A stretch of 64,000 nucleotides of DNA, from assembly GCF_900109605.1 (NCBI RefSeq), contig NZ_FOAM01000005.1, forward strand, positions 248,001 to 312,000, given 5' to 3'. The stretch's first letter is position 1. Each line of letters starts with the position of its first letter. The notes beneath the pieces are model-generated. The model was not told the DNA's origin and did no database searches. It saw only the letters and a program-made list of their open reading frames with translations. Both the position numbers and the translations under genes were made by a program. Origin of the DNA: Xaviernesmea oryzae. GTDB lineage: Bacteria > Pseudomonadota > Alphaproteobacteria > Rhizobiales > Rhizobiaceae. Below are positions 18,652-27,826 of the stretch, in pieces.

Positions 18652-20160
18652 ATGAATACGGTCATCGGCCTGGATATCGGCACGACATCGACCATTGGCA
18701 TTCTGGTCGGCCTTCCCGGCCAAATCCTGGCCACGGCATCCCGCCCGGTGACGCTGTCGTCTCCGCAGGCCGGATGGGCTGAGGAAGATCCTGCCGCATG
18801 GTGGGCCAATGTCTGCTCGATCATCTCCGAATTGCTCGACACGGCCGGTGTCACAGCCGCTGACGTCAAAGCAGTGGGCGTCACCGGCATGCTGCCGGCC
18901 GTCGTGCTGCTCGACGCGGAGGGCAACGTGCTGCGCCCCAGCATCCAGCAGAGCGATGGTCGCTGCGGGCGGGAGGTGGAGGAGCTGCGCGCGGAATGGG
19001 ACGAGGCGGATTTTCTGGTGCGTGCCGGCAATGGCATCAACCAGCAGCTCGTCACCGCCAAGCTGCGCTGGATCGAGCGGCACGAGCCCGAGATTTTCGC
19101 GCGCATCGCCACGGTCTTCGGCTCTTATGATTACATCAATTTTCGCCTGACCGGCACGCGCGCGGTAGAGCAGAACTGGGCGCTGGAAGCCGGCTTCGTT
19201 AATATCGCCACCGACCGGATCGACGAAGAGCTCGTACGGCTCGCCCATGTGGCACCCGGCGTCGTGCCGCCCAAGCGCGCGTCGTCTGACATCATGGGGC
19301 ATGTTGATGCGCGCGGCGCACATGAAACTAAACTAGTCGAGGGCACGCCCGTTGTCGGTGGCGCGGCGGATATGATCGCCTCTGCGCTCGGCGCAGGCGT
19401 GGTCGAGGCAGGCGATGTGCTGCTGAAATTTGGCGGTGCAGTGGACATTCTCACTGCGACAGACCGGGTCAAGCCCGATGCGCGCCTTTTCCTCGACTAT
19501 CACCTTGTACCGGGCCTCTACATGCCGAATGGCTGCATGTCGACCGGCGGCTCCGCCCTCAACTGGTTCGCCCGCAATTTCGCCGGCGGCGAGGAAGCGG
19601 CCGCACGCGCAGCCGGACGCAGCATCCACCAGCATCTGGACATGCTTGCTGCCGACCGGCCGGCCGGCGCGGACGGGCTGACCATCCTGCCCTATCTGCT
19701 GGGCGAGAAAACGCCGATCCACGATCCTGCCGCCCGCGGCGTGATCGAGGGTCTGACGCTGTCGCATGATATCGGCCATCTCTGGCGCGCGCTGCTCGAA
19801 TCCTATGCCTATGCCATCCGCCACCATCTGGAGGTGCTGGTCGATATGGGGCACGAGCCCCGGCGCTTTCTGGTCTCCGACGGCGGATCGCAATCGACGC
19901 TGTGGATGCAGATCGTCGCCGATGTGCTGAAGGCGCCGCTTCAGCGCCTGTCGGGTCATCCGGGCTCCTGCATCGGCGCGGCTTGGACGGCCGCCATCGG
20001 CGTTGGGCTGGAGAGCGACTGGCGCGGCGTCACCCGTTTCGTCACCTTTTCCGATCTGCTGGCACCGCAGGCGCAGACGGCCGCGGTTTATGAGGTTGGC
20101 TATCACCGCTACCGCGATCTCTATGCGCGTCTGGCGTCGAGCTGGCACGGCGCCAACTGA
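18652..20160 (+). CDS. FGGY-family carbohydrate kinase
   Basis: 502-aa two-domain sugar kinase, cytosolic. N-terminal ATPase-fold phosphate motif LDIGTTST (residues 7-14), WAEEDPAAWW, then GVTGMLPAVVLLD. The C-terminal domain carries FGGAVDI, MSTGGSALNW and the adenine-loop region VSDGGSQSTLWMQ. It is closest in look to the xylulokinase branch rather than glycerol kinase. 214 nt separate it from the BtpA-like gene, and its stop overlaps the HAD gene by 1 nt. The true sugar is not determinable from sequence. Confidence 0.9.
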   Translation: MNTVIGLDIGTTSTIGILVGLPGQILATASRPVTLSSPQAGWAEEDPAAWWANVCSIISELLDTAGVTAADVKAVGVTGMLPAVVLLDAEGNVLRPSIQQSDGRCGREVEELRAEWDEADFLVRAGNGINQQLVTAKLRWIERHEPEIFARIATVFGSYDYINFRLTGTRAVEQNWALEAGFVNIATDRIDEELVRLAHVAPGVVPPKRASSDIMGHVDARGAHETKLVEGTPVVGGAADMIASALGAGVVEAGDVLLKFGGAVDILTATDRVKPDARLFLDYHLVPGLYMPNGCMSTGGSALNWFARNFAGGEEAAARAAGRSIHQHLDMLAADRPAGADGLTILPYLLGEKTPIHDPAARGVIEGLTLSHDIGHLWRALLESYAYAIRHHLEVLVDMGHEPRRFLVSDGGSQSTLWMQIVADVLKAPLQRLSGHPGSCIGAAWTAAIGVGLESDWRGVTRFVTFSDLLAPQAQTAAVYEVGYHRYRDLYARLASSWHGAN

Positions 20161-20834
20161 TGCCGGCGCGGTTTCAAGCGATCGCCTGGGATATAGACGG
20201 GACGCTGGTGGACAGCGAGCCGCTGCATCACAGGGCCCTTGTCGAGGCCTCCTTGAGCTTTGGCACCGATCTGCGCGATCTGCCGGATATGGCCTTTCGC
20301 GGCATTCACATGGGCGATGTCTGGCACCTTCTGCGCAACCGTCTGCCGGCTGCCCTGGATGAAGCGACGTGGGCGGATGCGATCAACCGGCACTATGTTG
20401 CCGGGCGTCACGGGCTGAGCCCGCTGCCCGGCGCCGTCGATACGATCCGTGCCCTGCATCTGCAGGGGTTGCGCCAGGTCTGCGTCTCCAATTCATGCCG
20501 GCTGGTGGTGGATGCCAATCTCGATGCGCTGGGCATTGCCGATTGCATCGTCTTTTCCATCAGCCTGGACGATGTCATCGAAGGCAAGCCTTCGCCCCTG
20601 CCCTATAGCATGGCCGCCACCCGGCTGGGCCTCGTTCCGTCTAGCATCGTCGCCGTGGAAGACAGCGCGACGGGCATCCGATCGGCGAAGGCGGCCGGGC
20701 TTCACGCGGTGTTCCTGCGCACGGCCGAAAATGACGGGCAGCTGCGCGATATCGATCCCGACCGAAGCGTGGATCGACTGGCCGACATCCTGCCGCTTGT
20801 CGGCGCAGTCGCGGCACAGGTCACACAGGCGTGA
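20160..20834 (+). CDS. HAD-superfamily sugar-phosphate phosphatase
   Basis: 224-aa HAD hydrolase of the beta-phosphoglucomutase/phosphatase subgroup. Motif I is DIDGTLVDSEPLHH (residues 11-24), motif II VSNSCR, motif III lysine in EGKPSPLPY, and motif IV VEDSATGI. The cap is alpha-helical between motifs I and II. ATG overlaps the kinase stop (TGATG), so the two are coupled. Pairing kinase and phosphatase in one operon suggests adjustment of a sugar-phosphate pool or removal of a toxic side product; this is inferred. Confidence 0.88.
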   Translation: MPARFQAIAWDIDGTLVDSEPLHHRALVEASLSFGTDLRDLPDMAFRGIHMGDVWHLLRNRLPAALDEATWADAINRHYVAGRHGLSPLPGAVDTIRALHLQGLRQVCVSNSCRLVVDANLDALGIADCIVFSISLDDVIEGKPSPLPYSMAATRLGLVPSSIVAVEDSATGIRSAKAAGLHAVFLRTAENDGQLRDIDPDRSVDRLADILPLVGAVAAQVTQA

Positions 20835-20889
20835 GAATTGTGCGCCCATACCGTGTATCGGGCTCCCGCATTGTGTCACAAGGCACTAT

Positions 20890-20922
20890 ATGTTTGATTC
20901 GAACATGGTGTGTTTGAAACAC
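20890..20922 (+). promoter_or_regulatory. palindromic operator candidates before the DeoR-type gene
   Basis: Two adjacent dyads: an imperfect one at 20890-20906 (arms ATGTT and AACAT) and a perfect 13-nt palindrome GTGTTTGAAACAC at 20910-20922. They lie 43-75 nt before the repressor start and share TGTTTGA with the 17536 site. Autoregulation is likely. Confidence 0.5.
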
Positions 20923-20964
20923 GGGCGCCGGCAGCGTCGGCGGGGAAGATGAGACGAAGCGCAA

Positions 20965-21798
20965 ATGGCGAGCGAGCGAACCGCAACCAAGGTGACTGAG
21001 AAGCCGAAATTCCTGGCACAGGTGCGCCAGGCGGCCATCATCAGCGAGCTCAACCGCGCCGGCTCGGTGACTGTCAGCGATCTTGCCCAACAGCTTGCCG
21101 TCTCGGAAATGACCGTCCGGCGCGATCTGGTGGAGCTGGAAAAGGATGCTCGTCTGATCCGTACCCATGGCGGCGCGGTCAAGCCCGACCGCGCGCCGCC
21201 GATCGCCACGACCGACAATTTCGATGGCGAAGAGCCGGCCTTCGAGGCGCGTCTGGCGCGCAACGCGACGCTGAAGCGGCGTATAGCCGCTACGGCGGCC
21301 GAGCTTGCCGGCGGCGCCCGCAGCATTGCGCTCGACGTCGGCACGACCACCTATTTCCTGGCCGAGGCGCTGACCCCGCGCCCGCAGGCCAAGATCTTCA
21401 CCAACAGCATTCGCAGTGCCGGTCTTCTTTCGGGCCGAGGCATCGAGACCTATCTCGCCGGCGGACGGATCCGCAGCGAGGAAATGTCCACCAGCGGCCC
21501 CTCGGCCGTCAGCCAGTTCGAAACGCTGTGGTTCGATATCGCTTTTGTCGGCATTTCCGGGCTGACGGCAGACGGAATTTACGATTATTCCTTCGAAGAG
21601 ACCGACATGAAGCGCGTCTATCTCACGCGCACCTCACGCCGTGTCGTGCTCTGCGATTCCACCAAATTCAACCGCATGTCGCTGGTTCTGGTCGGCGGCC
21701 TGCCCGATTTCAACACGCTGGTTTGCGATGAGGCGCCTGCGGGCGATCTGCAGGCGGCGCTGAAGCGCGCCGGGGTCGAGATCGTCGTCGCGCGCTGA
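20965..21798 (+). CDS. DeoR-family transcriptional repressor
   Basis: 277-aa regulator. N-terminal helix-turn-helix at about residues 22-75 (RQAAIISELNRAGSVTVSDL, SEMTVRRDLVELEKDARLIRTHGGAV), then the DeoR C-terminal sensor domain with the phosphate-binding pattern IALDVGTTT, FTNSIRSA and LCDSTKF. Members usually sense a phosphorylated sugar. It closes the BtpA-kinase-phosphatase operon and probably controls it and the divergent SDR-importer operon. Confidence 0.92.
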   Translation: MASERTATKVTEKPKFLAQVRQAAIISELNRAGSVTVSDLAQQLAVSEMTVRRDLVELEKDARLIRTHGGAVKPDRAPPIATTDNFDGEEPAFEARLARNATLKRRIAATAAELAGGARSIALDVGTTTYFLAEALTPRPQAKIFTNSIRSAGLLSGRGIETYLAGGRIRSEEMSTSGPSAVSQFETLWFDIAFVGISGLTADGIYDYSFEETDMKRVYLTRTSRRVVLCDSTKFNRMSLVLVGGLPDFNTLVCDEAPAGDLQAALKRAGVEIVVAR

Positions 21799-21966
21799 CG
21801 GAGACCCGCGAGAGAGCTGACGGGACCGGAGCGATCCGCGCCCTCTGGCATGCTTGGCACTGAGATTTCCGGTTGAAGATTGTGATATTCTGTTCGATAT
21901 TGGTCGAACCCGATCTGCTCGCACAGAGCCTCACAGGCGCGGGGTCTTTCAGGGAGGATATCCGTC

Positions 21967-23040
21967 ATGGTCCCGATACAAGCCGCGGCTGCGCCCGCCA
22001 TGCCTTATGCCGACGCCGCCGTCGCGGCGCCCTTGAGGCGACTGATCGGCGAGGTCGGCCAACGCAGCGGCGAATTTCCCGCCTATCTTGCAAATCATCT
22101 GCCCATGGTGCTGGAGGCGATGGCGCGGCTTGGCGCCACGCCCGAGCGCCTGGAAGCCTACGCCCGCCACTACACACGCAGCCATGCCGTTCCCTTCCCG
22201 CCGCCGGCGATCGCCCCACTTGAGGATGACACCTGGCGCGCGGCGCTTGGCCGGCGCGAGCGGGAGACGGATCTGCGCCTCTATTTCGAAGGCGTCGTCG
22301 GCCGCATCGGCAGCGCGCAAGCGGTGCGCCTGAGCATGCCCGTTCTGGCGCCGGGCGTCGCCGCTTCGGCAACGCATGGTCTGATGCGGCTCGCCTATGC
22401 GCTCCTGCGCGCCGACGACAAGGAAGTGGCCGCCGCACTCGGCTATTGGGCGGCCACATACCTGCGTTATGAGGACGTGGCCCAAGACCGCCTGCCCGAT
22501 ACTGCCGATCCGCTCGCGCTTCTGATCGGCATGCGCGAAGAGCCGAGCCTTCAGGCAGTGGACGCACCGACCCATCTGCTATGGAAGTGGATCGAGGCGA
22601 TGGGCCAGATTCCTGCTTTTCAGGATCGACTGGGCCGCCTGCAGGCAGCACCGGATCTTCTGGACCGAATGCGTCCGGCCGCGCTCGCGCTTTACGCGGG
22701 CACGATGAGCTTCGAGGCATTGCATGCCGTCACCGGCTGCCACTGGTTGCGGCTGGTCAGCCCCGTCATCGACGCGCCTGAGCAGCTCGCCCGGCATTTC
22801 TGGGAGGTGGTCTTGGCGCTCTATACCAAGATCGGCATGCCGCAACCGCCGGACGAGGCGATGCTGGAAAGCTGGCGTCGCCTGCCGCTGCCTGACGATC
22901 AGGAGATCGCCAAGGCCGCCGTCGCCTCGGATGACGAACATGACCATTCGCTGGTCTTCTCCGCCTTCGAGGAGTTTCGCCACACCGGCGACCGGCTTTA
23001 CAAGGTGGTGGCGGCGCGGCGCGTCGGGCTGATCGACTGA
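21967..23040 (+). CDS. questin-oxidase-like protein (DUF4243 family)
   Basis: 357-aa all-helical protein that I assign to the questin oxidase-like family, from its conserved His-containing segments: ATHGLMRLAYALLRADDKE, LHAVTGCHWLRL and the C-terminal DEHDHSLVFSAFEEFRHTGD. In fungi the namesake enzyme is a Baeyer-Villiger-type oxidase of anthraquinone metabolism; bacterial members have no established substrate. Start ATG 21967 has AGGGAGGA upstream. It stands alone, followed by an intergenic repeat and facing a convergent flavoprotein gene, which could be a functional partner. Confidence 0.7.
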   Translation: MVPIQAAAAPAMPYADAAVAAPLRRLIGEVGQRSGEFPAYLANHLPMVLEAMARLGATPERLEAYARHYTRSHAVPFPPPAIAPLEDDTWRAALGRRERETDLRLYFEGVVGRIGSAQAVRLSMPVLAPGVAASATHGLMRLAYALLRADDKEVAAALGYWAATYLRYEDVAQDRLPDTADPLALLIGMREEPSLQAVDAPTHLLWKWIEAMGQIPAFQDRLGRLQAAPDLLDRMRPAALALYAGTMSFEALHAVTGCHWLRLVSPVIDAPEQLARHFWEVVLALYTKIGMPQPPDEAMLESWRRLPLPDDQEIAKAAVASDDEHDHSLVFSAFEEFRHTGDRLYKVVAARRVGLID

Positions 23041-23171
23041 GCGGACCCGCCGATAGCATGGTCTGACGGTTTAGAACTTTGCGAAATTCGAATGCGGTGC
23101 CAAAACGGCAACGCCGGTTTTAAAGCGTGTTGCATTCTTTCGGATCACAGTTCACGACAGAATGGTTTCAC

Positions 23172-23381
23172 GGCTTGGCGCCCCCCTCATCCGACCCTTC
23201 GGGCCACCTTCTCCCCGCTGGAGAGAAGAGACATCGGGGAACCGTCCTATACCATCTCTAGCGCCGCAAGACCGGGTATATCCTTTTTCCGGCAGTAGAT
23301 TAAGGCGCAAAGCGTTCGTCTCGGTCTCTTCTCCCCATCGGGGAGAAGGTGCCGGTAGGCGGATGAGGGGGCAGCCAAGCC
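23172..23381. repeat. RIME-like intergenic inverted-repeat element, copy 1
   Basis: Long imperfect inverted repeat between convergent genes. Left arm 23172-23232 and right arm 23324-23381 carry complementary blocks including the small palindrome CTTCTCCCC...GGGGAGAAG followed by GGTGCCGGTAGGCGGATGAG. A second copy lies at 52956-53158. The type resembles the abundant intergenic mosaic elements of rhizobia. The middle (about 90 nt) differs between copies. The rest of 23041-23505 holds no gene. Confidence 0.8.
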
Positions 23382-23505
23382 TATAAATCATTGGTGTCGT
23401 GCACTTTATTCCAGAGTCGCTTCTCACGCTTTAAATTCTTGTTCTAAAGCATATCGGTATCGCAAAGCCGCTGTGCCCTTTTGCGCGACATGCTTGGCCG
23501 TACCG

Positions 23506-24984
23506 TCAGAGATGGGCCGCCTGCGGCTGGAAATGTGCTTTGTCATAGCCATCCAGCGCGCTGTAGAAATGGTCGAGATCGCTGACGAAAAGGCCACGGC
23601 AGAGGCCGGACACCAGCTTCGGCACGCCGGATTTCAGCCCGGTGATGCCATTGCAGATCGGGCCGAGGCTTGGCACGGCCATGCTGTTGAAAATGTGGAT
23701 ATGACCCAGCATCGGCAGGCTGCCCGGCCGCTTTTCCTGGAGCTCGAAGGCAGGGCCGAGATAGGGATAGGCGAGAAGATCGGCATCCTCCTCGCCCGGC
23801 GGCGGCGTGAAGCGATCCGCCCAGGTAGCGATCTCGGCGGCATAGGGCGCCAGTTCCGGCCGGCGGGTCAGGTCGACGCGATAGCCGGTGCCCAGCAGCA
23901 GATGATCAAACTCGAAGCGGCCTGCACCGGTCTCGACGCCAATCGTTTCGCCCTCCATGCCGATGGCCCTGACATCGGCTCCCAGCACCAGCCGGCAGGC
24001 CGGAGAGGCCATGGCGCGCCCATACATCTCAGCGGTCGGCGGCGTCTTGAAGGCGAACATGCGGCGGGTAAAACGATAGCGGTCGCAATCGGCAAGATCT
24101 GCGAAGTGGTTGAGAAATCCGGGGAAATTCGACCAGTCCAGCAACTCCGTGCGCGGCAGGCTGGGCGCGCGGGCGAGCACGGTGACGCTGGCAGCGCCCG
24201 CTTCCAGCGCCGCCACCGCCCAGTCGAAGCTTGAGGACGCCGCGCCGATGACGCCGACACGCCGGCCCGTCAGACAGCCGGCCGCAAGATCCTCACCGCT
24301 ATGCGTGAAGCGCGCGCGGGGTACGGCATCGCGGACCAGGCACGGCACGTTCAAACCGCCCGCGCCTTCCAGCCCCGTGGCCAACACCACCTTGCGGCAT
24401 GCAACACGGAGAGGTGTGCCCGCTTTGTCGAGATGAAGGCGCAGATGATCGCCCTCCGGCTGGATCGCCAGAAGCCGGGTCTCATTTTCCACCGTGAGAC
24501 CCAGCACGGCGCGGAACCAGCCGAGATAGGCCATCCAGTCAGTCCGATCGATCTTGTCGAGGCTCTCCCAATGCGCTTCGCCATGCAGAGCTTCGTGCCA
24601 AGCGCGATAGGTCAGGCTCGGCACGCCGAGATCCGGTCCGCTCAGCGTCTTGGGCGAGCGCAAGGTTCGCATCCGTGCCGTGGTAACCCACGGACCTTCA
24701 CAGCCGCTTCGCGCCGCATCGACGATGCGAACACGCTCCACGCCCTGGCGCTTCAAGCCGAAGGCAAGCGACAGTCCGGAAAGGCCAGCGCCAACAATGA
24801 CGATGTCGGCCATGACCGACCCATCCAGATCTCGCCGCTCCGGCACCCAGGCGCGCGGCCCGGCCTCGATCGCCTGCAGATCATGGCGAACCTGCGCCTC
24901 CAGCCGCGTCAATCGCGCGCGGGCTGCGCCGTTTGAATCGGGAAGACAGGAGGGGTGGCCAGGATCCGGCGGCGTAGCGGGCAT
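23506..24984 (-). CDS. FAD-dependent monooxygenase-like flavoprotein
   Basis: 492-aa two-dinucleotide-fold flavoprotein. An N-terminal helical extension (about 1-57) precedes the FAD motif IVGAGLSGLSLAFGL (about 61-75); a second Rossmann motif GVIGAASSSFDWA appears mid-protein, with the usual third glycine replaced; ATGLEG and LLGTGYRVD are the other flavoprotein signatures. The layout resembles class B flavin monooxygenases and related oxidoreductases. Substrate unknown. It is convergent with the questin-oxidase-like gene and divergent from the operon at 25381. Confidence 0.8.
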   Translation of the reverse strand: MPATPPDPGHPSCLPDSNGAARARLTRLEAQVRHDLQAIEAGPRAWVPERRDLDGSVMADIVIVGAGLSGLSLAFGLKRQGVERVRIVDAARSGCEGPWVTTARMRTLRSPKTLSGPDLGVPSLTYRAWHEALHGEAHWESLDKIDRTDWMAYLGWFRAVLGLTVENETRLLAIQPEGDHLRLHLDKAGTPLRVACRKVVLATGLEGAGGLNVPCLVRDAVPRARFTHSGEDLAAGCLTGRRVGVIGAASSSFDWAVAALEAGAASVTVLARAPSLPRTELLDWSNFPGFLNHFADLADCDRYRFTRRMFAFKTPPTAEMYGRAMASPACRLVLGADVRAIGMEGETIGVETGAGRFEFDHLLLGTGYRVDLTRRPELAPYAAEIATWADRFTPPPGEEDADLLAYPYLGPAFELQEKRPGSLPMLGHIHIFNSMAVPSLGPICNGITGLKSGVPKLVSGLCRGLFVSDLDHFYSALDGYDKAHFQPQAAHL

Positions 24985-25380
24985 GCTCAGGTGCTCCAGC
25001 GTTTCCGCAAAGCGTAGCGAACAGCAGCACGTTGTAAAGTGTTAGATTCTGTTGCTTTGGCGATTTTGCAGTCGATCCGGGGCATATGAGCGCGCGCCGT
25101 GTCTCTGCATTGTCCTTTTCCAGCGCGTCAGGCTACCCTCGGCAGATCTTCTCAAAATGTCATAATTGATCAGTCAAAACAGTGGCGTACCGTCAGGAAG
25201 ACAATCTGCCGGTTTTTCGGACAAACAGCTGTTCAACACTTAGGCAGGTTGCGATCCCTTTATGCAGACAGCGGCTTTGCAGCCGAGATCGTGTTATTTA
25301 TGTGTTTTTTTGTTTGACTTGATGAAACGCCGAGATAACGTCACTCTTAATCAACACCAAAAAGGGAACGGGTGGCAGTC
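24985..25380. other. divergent intergenic region upstream of the nitrogen-compound operon
   Basis: 396 nt without a gene, between the minus-strand flavoprotein and the plus-strand binding-protein gene. It is less GC-rich than its surroundings. Near-palindromes TTGATCAGTCAA (about 25166-25177) and AACAGCTGTT (25224-25233) are possible regulator sites. No regulator gene is encoded in the operon itself, so control is probably by a distant factor. Confidence 0.4.
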
Positions 25381-26679
25381 ATGACGAAAGCATTTTCTTC
25401 CTTCATGCCGAGATCGGCCGCATATTCGACGGCCACGGTCATTTTCGCCTTGATGGCGAGCACCGCTTGCGTCAGCGCCAAGTCGCTTGACGGCGTCACG
25501 CTCACCGTCGCCTCGATGAATGACGGCTTCTCCAAGGTGCTGACCGAGCTCGCGCCCGCCTTCAAGGCAGAGACCGGCGCCGACCTCAAGGTCGAGATCA
25601 TGGATTACGGAACGCTGCTCACCAAGACCACCGCCGACTTCATCGGCGACACCAAGGGTTACGACCTCGTGACGATGGACATCGTCTGGGCCGGCGCCTA
25701 TGCCGAAAACAAATATTCTGTCGACCTCACCGACTGGGTGAAGCGCGATGCGGCCGAACTCGATCTCGACGATATCTACCCGGTGGTGCGCAAGTCGCTC
25801 GGCGAATATAACGGCCACTATGTCGCCTATCCCTTCGCGGCCTATGCCAATGTGCTCGCCTATCGCAAGGATGTGCTTGACGCAGCCGGGCTGAAAGTGC
25901 CGACGACCATGGAAGAGCTGGTGGCCGACGCCAAGAAGCTCAACGATCCGGCCAAGAAGCTCTATGGTTTCGTTGCAAACGGCCAGAAGGGGCCGGCGGT
26001 CGCGCAGGACTGGATGCAGTACAACAACCAGCTCGGCGGCTCGATCGTCGACAAGGATGGCAAGCCCGTCCTGAATTCGGCTGCCAACATCAAGAGCCTT
26101 GCCGTCTATAAGGAGCTGTTCACCGAAGCGGCCCCTCCAGGCGCCATCGAATATGACTGGGGTGGCCGCGAGGAAAGTTTCCGCCAGGGCATGGCCGTGT
26201 TCATGCAGACCTGGTCGGTCGGCGCGCCCGTTTATTCCGATCCCAAGGTGTCCAACATCGTCGGCAAGGTCGGCATCGCCGTGGCGCCCGTCGCTAAGGG
26301 CATGTCACCGCAATATGGCGTCGGCGGCTGGGGCCTCGCCATCAATGCCGATATCGACAAGCCCAAGCAGGAAGCGGCCTGGACCTTCATCAAATGGGTG
26401 ACCAGCAAGAAGATCCACAAGGAGTTCAACATGATGGGCGCCGGCGGCTTCATGCGCAAGAGCCAGATGACCGACCCCGATCTGCTGGCGAAATACGACT
26501 TCCTGCCTGTCATCGCCGAGACCTATGAGCATGGTAATGGCGAATTCCGTCCGCGCATTCCGGAATATCCCGAAATCCAGGATCTTCTCGGCACGGCCGT
26601 GAATTCAGTTCTTGCCGGCGCCGCCACGCCCGAGGAAGCACTGGGCAAGGCACAGGACGCCGCCAAGAAGCTGTTCTGA
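25381..26679 (+). CDS. extracellular solute-binding protein of third CUT1 importer
   Basis: 432-aa periplasmic binding protein (SBP family 1). Signal peptide about residues 1-34 (hydrophobic core, VSAKS at the cleavage region), mature start LDGVTLTVASMNDGF. Family segments FRQGMAVFMQTWSVG and WTFIKWVTSKK are present. Start could be GTG 25372 (AGGGA spacing) or ATG 25381. Although CUT1 binding proteins usually bind sugars, the downstream genes are hydrolases of C-N bonds, so the ligand is probably a nitrogen-rich compound or a glycosylated form of one. Confidence 0.9.
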   Translation: MTKAFSSFMPRSAAYSTATVIFALMASTACVSAKSLDGVTLTVASMNDGFSKVLTELAPAFKAETGADLKVEIMDYGTLLTKTTADFIGDTKGYDLVTMDIVWAGAYAENKYSVDLTDWVKRDAAELDLDDIYPVVRKSLGEYNGHYVAYPFAAYANVLAYRKDVLDAAGLKVPTTMEELVADAKKLNDPAKKLYGFVANGQKGPAVAQDWMQYNNQLGGSIVDKDGKPVLNSAANIKSLAVYKELFTEAAPPGAIEYDWGGREESFRQGMAVFMQTWSVGAPVYSDPKVSNIVGKVGIAVAPVAKGMSPQYGVGGWGLAINADIDKPKQEAAWTFIKWVTSKKIHKEFNMMGAGGFMRKSQMTDPDLLAKYDFLPVIAETYEHGNGEFRPRIPEYPEIQDLLGTAVNSVLAGAATPEEALGKAQDAAKKLF

Positions 26680-26710
26680 TCGGCCGATTGCCGATCCGCG
26701 CGCAAGTGGA

Positions 26711-26746
26711 AAGCGTGTGACGATTTCGACCCTTCGTCACACGCTT
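26711..26746 (+). promoter_or_regulatory. intercistronic hairpin after binding-protein gene
   Basis: Perfect 13-bp stem (26711-26723 with 26734-26746, 10-nt loop), about 30 nt after the binding-protein stop. A smaller hairpin (GATCGG/CCGATC, 26678-26696) overlaps the stop codon itself. No T-run. The strongest of the five such structures. Confidence 0.7.
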
Positions 26747-26922
26747 CATGTCTCGCTTCAGGCCTCTCTCGCAAAGCCCGCCATGCGCGCTTTGCCGGAC
26801 ATGCCGCAGGTTCTGCCGGTGTCGGCAAGCCCTTGACCTGTCCTGTGTGGGGCAGGCCCTATCCTCTCTGGCGAGGGGCCGGCGGTGCCGGCTATCTCCC
26901 GCACGTTGAGCCTGTTGCACCG

Positions 26923-27822
26923 ATGCGCACCCGTTTCTCGGACCGCCGAAAATACTTTCTCTTCCTGATGGCCGCGCCGGCCGTGCTCTATGTCGCCGCT
27001 GTCGGGCTCTGGCCGCTTGCGCAAGGCATCGGCTACAGTTTCTACAAATACAATCTGCTGCGCCCTGCCCGCACGCAGTTCGTCGGCTTCCAGAATTATG
27101 TCGACATCTTCACCGACCCCGCGACGCGCAGGGCGATCCTCAACACCTTCCAGTTCACGCTCTTCAGCGTCGCCCTGCAGCTGGTGCTCGGCTTCTGCCT
27201 GGCAATGCTGCTCTGGCGCGACAGCCGGTTCAACCGCATCGTGCTCGCCTTCCTGCTGATCCCGGCCACCATCACCCCTCTGGTCGTCGGCCTGATCTTC
27301 AAGGCGATGCTGGGCGCTGATTATGGGATCATCGGCTTCTTTCTTGCCGAGGCCGGCATCGGCCCGCGCACGGGGTTGCTCACCGATGCGAACACGGCGC
27401 TCTGGGTGCTGATCCTGATCGATTGCTGGGAATGGACGCCGCTGATGACGCTGATCCTGCTTGCCGGGCTGAAGGCGCTTCCGGCCGACGTGCTCGAAGC
27501 CGGCCGGGTGGACGGGGCGACGGGCTGGCAGCGCTTTCACATGCTGATCCTGCCCCTGATGCTGCCCTCGGTGTTCCTGGCGCTGACGCTGCGCACCATG
27601 GATGCCTTCCGCGTCTTCGATAGCGTCTTCGTCACCACAGGCGGCGGACCCAATGATTCCACCAACACGCTGATGATGCTGGGCGTGAAGGAAGGTCTGC
27701 AATTCTTCAATGTCGGCTTTGCCTCGGCCGTCGGCAATGTCACGCTGCTGTTCATCGCGCTGATCGCCACCGTGCTTCTGTTGGTCGTGCGCCGCGCCGA
27801 TGTGCGCATCAACGGAAAGTAG
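26923..27822 (+). CDS. CUT1 ABC importer permease (MalF type)
   Basis: 299-aa inner-membrane permease; first helix about residues 12-33, EAA loop ALPADVLEAGRVDGATGW, with the family tail segment TTGGGPNDSTNTLMM. ATG 26923 places the first helix normally; the open frame extends back to a TTG at 26833 without support. Second gene of the operon. Confidence 0.92.
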   Translation: MRTRFSDRRKYFLFLMAAPAVLYVAAVGLWPLAQGIGYSFYKYNLLRPARTQFVGFQNYVDIFTDPATRRAILNTFQFTLFSVALQLVLGFCLAMLLWRDSRFNRIVLAFLLIPATITPLVVGLIFKAMLGADYGIIGFFLAEAGIGPRTGLLTDANTALWVLILIDCWEWTPLMTLILLAGLKALPADVLEAGRVDGATGWQRFHMLILPLMLPSVFLALTLRTMDAFRVFDSVFVTTGGGPNDSTNTLMMLGVKEGLQFFNVGFASAVGNVTLLFIALIATVLLLVVRRADVRINGK

Positions 27823-27826
27823 GCCG

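Noticed and set aside
23172-23381. insertion sequence or transposase remnant
   Set aside because: There is no coding capacity or target duplication; the structure fits a short intergenic repeat family.
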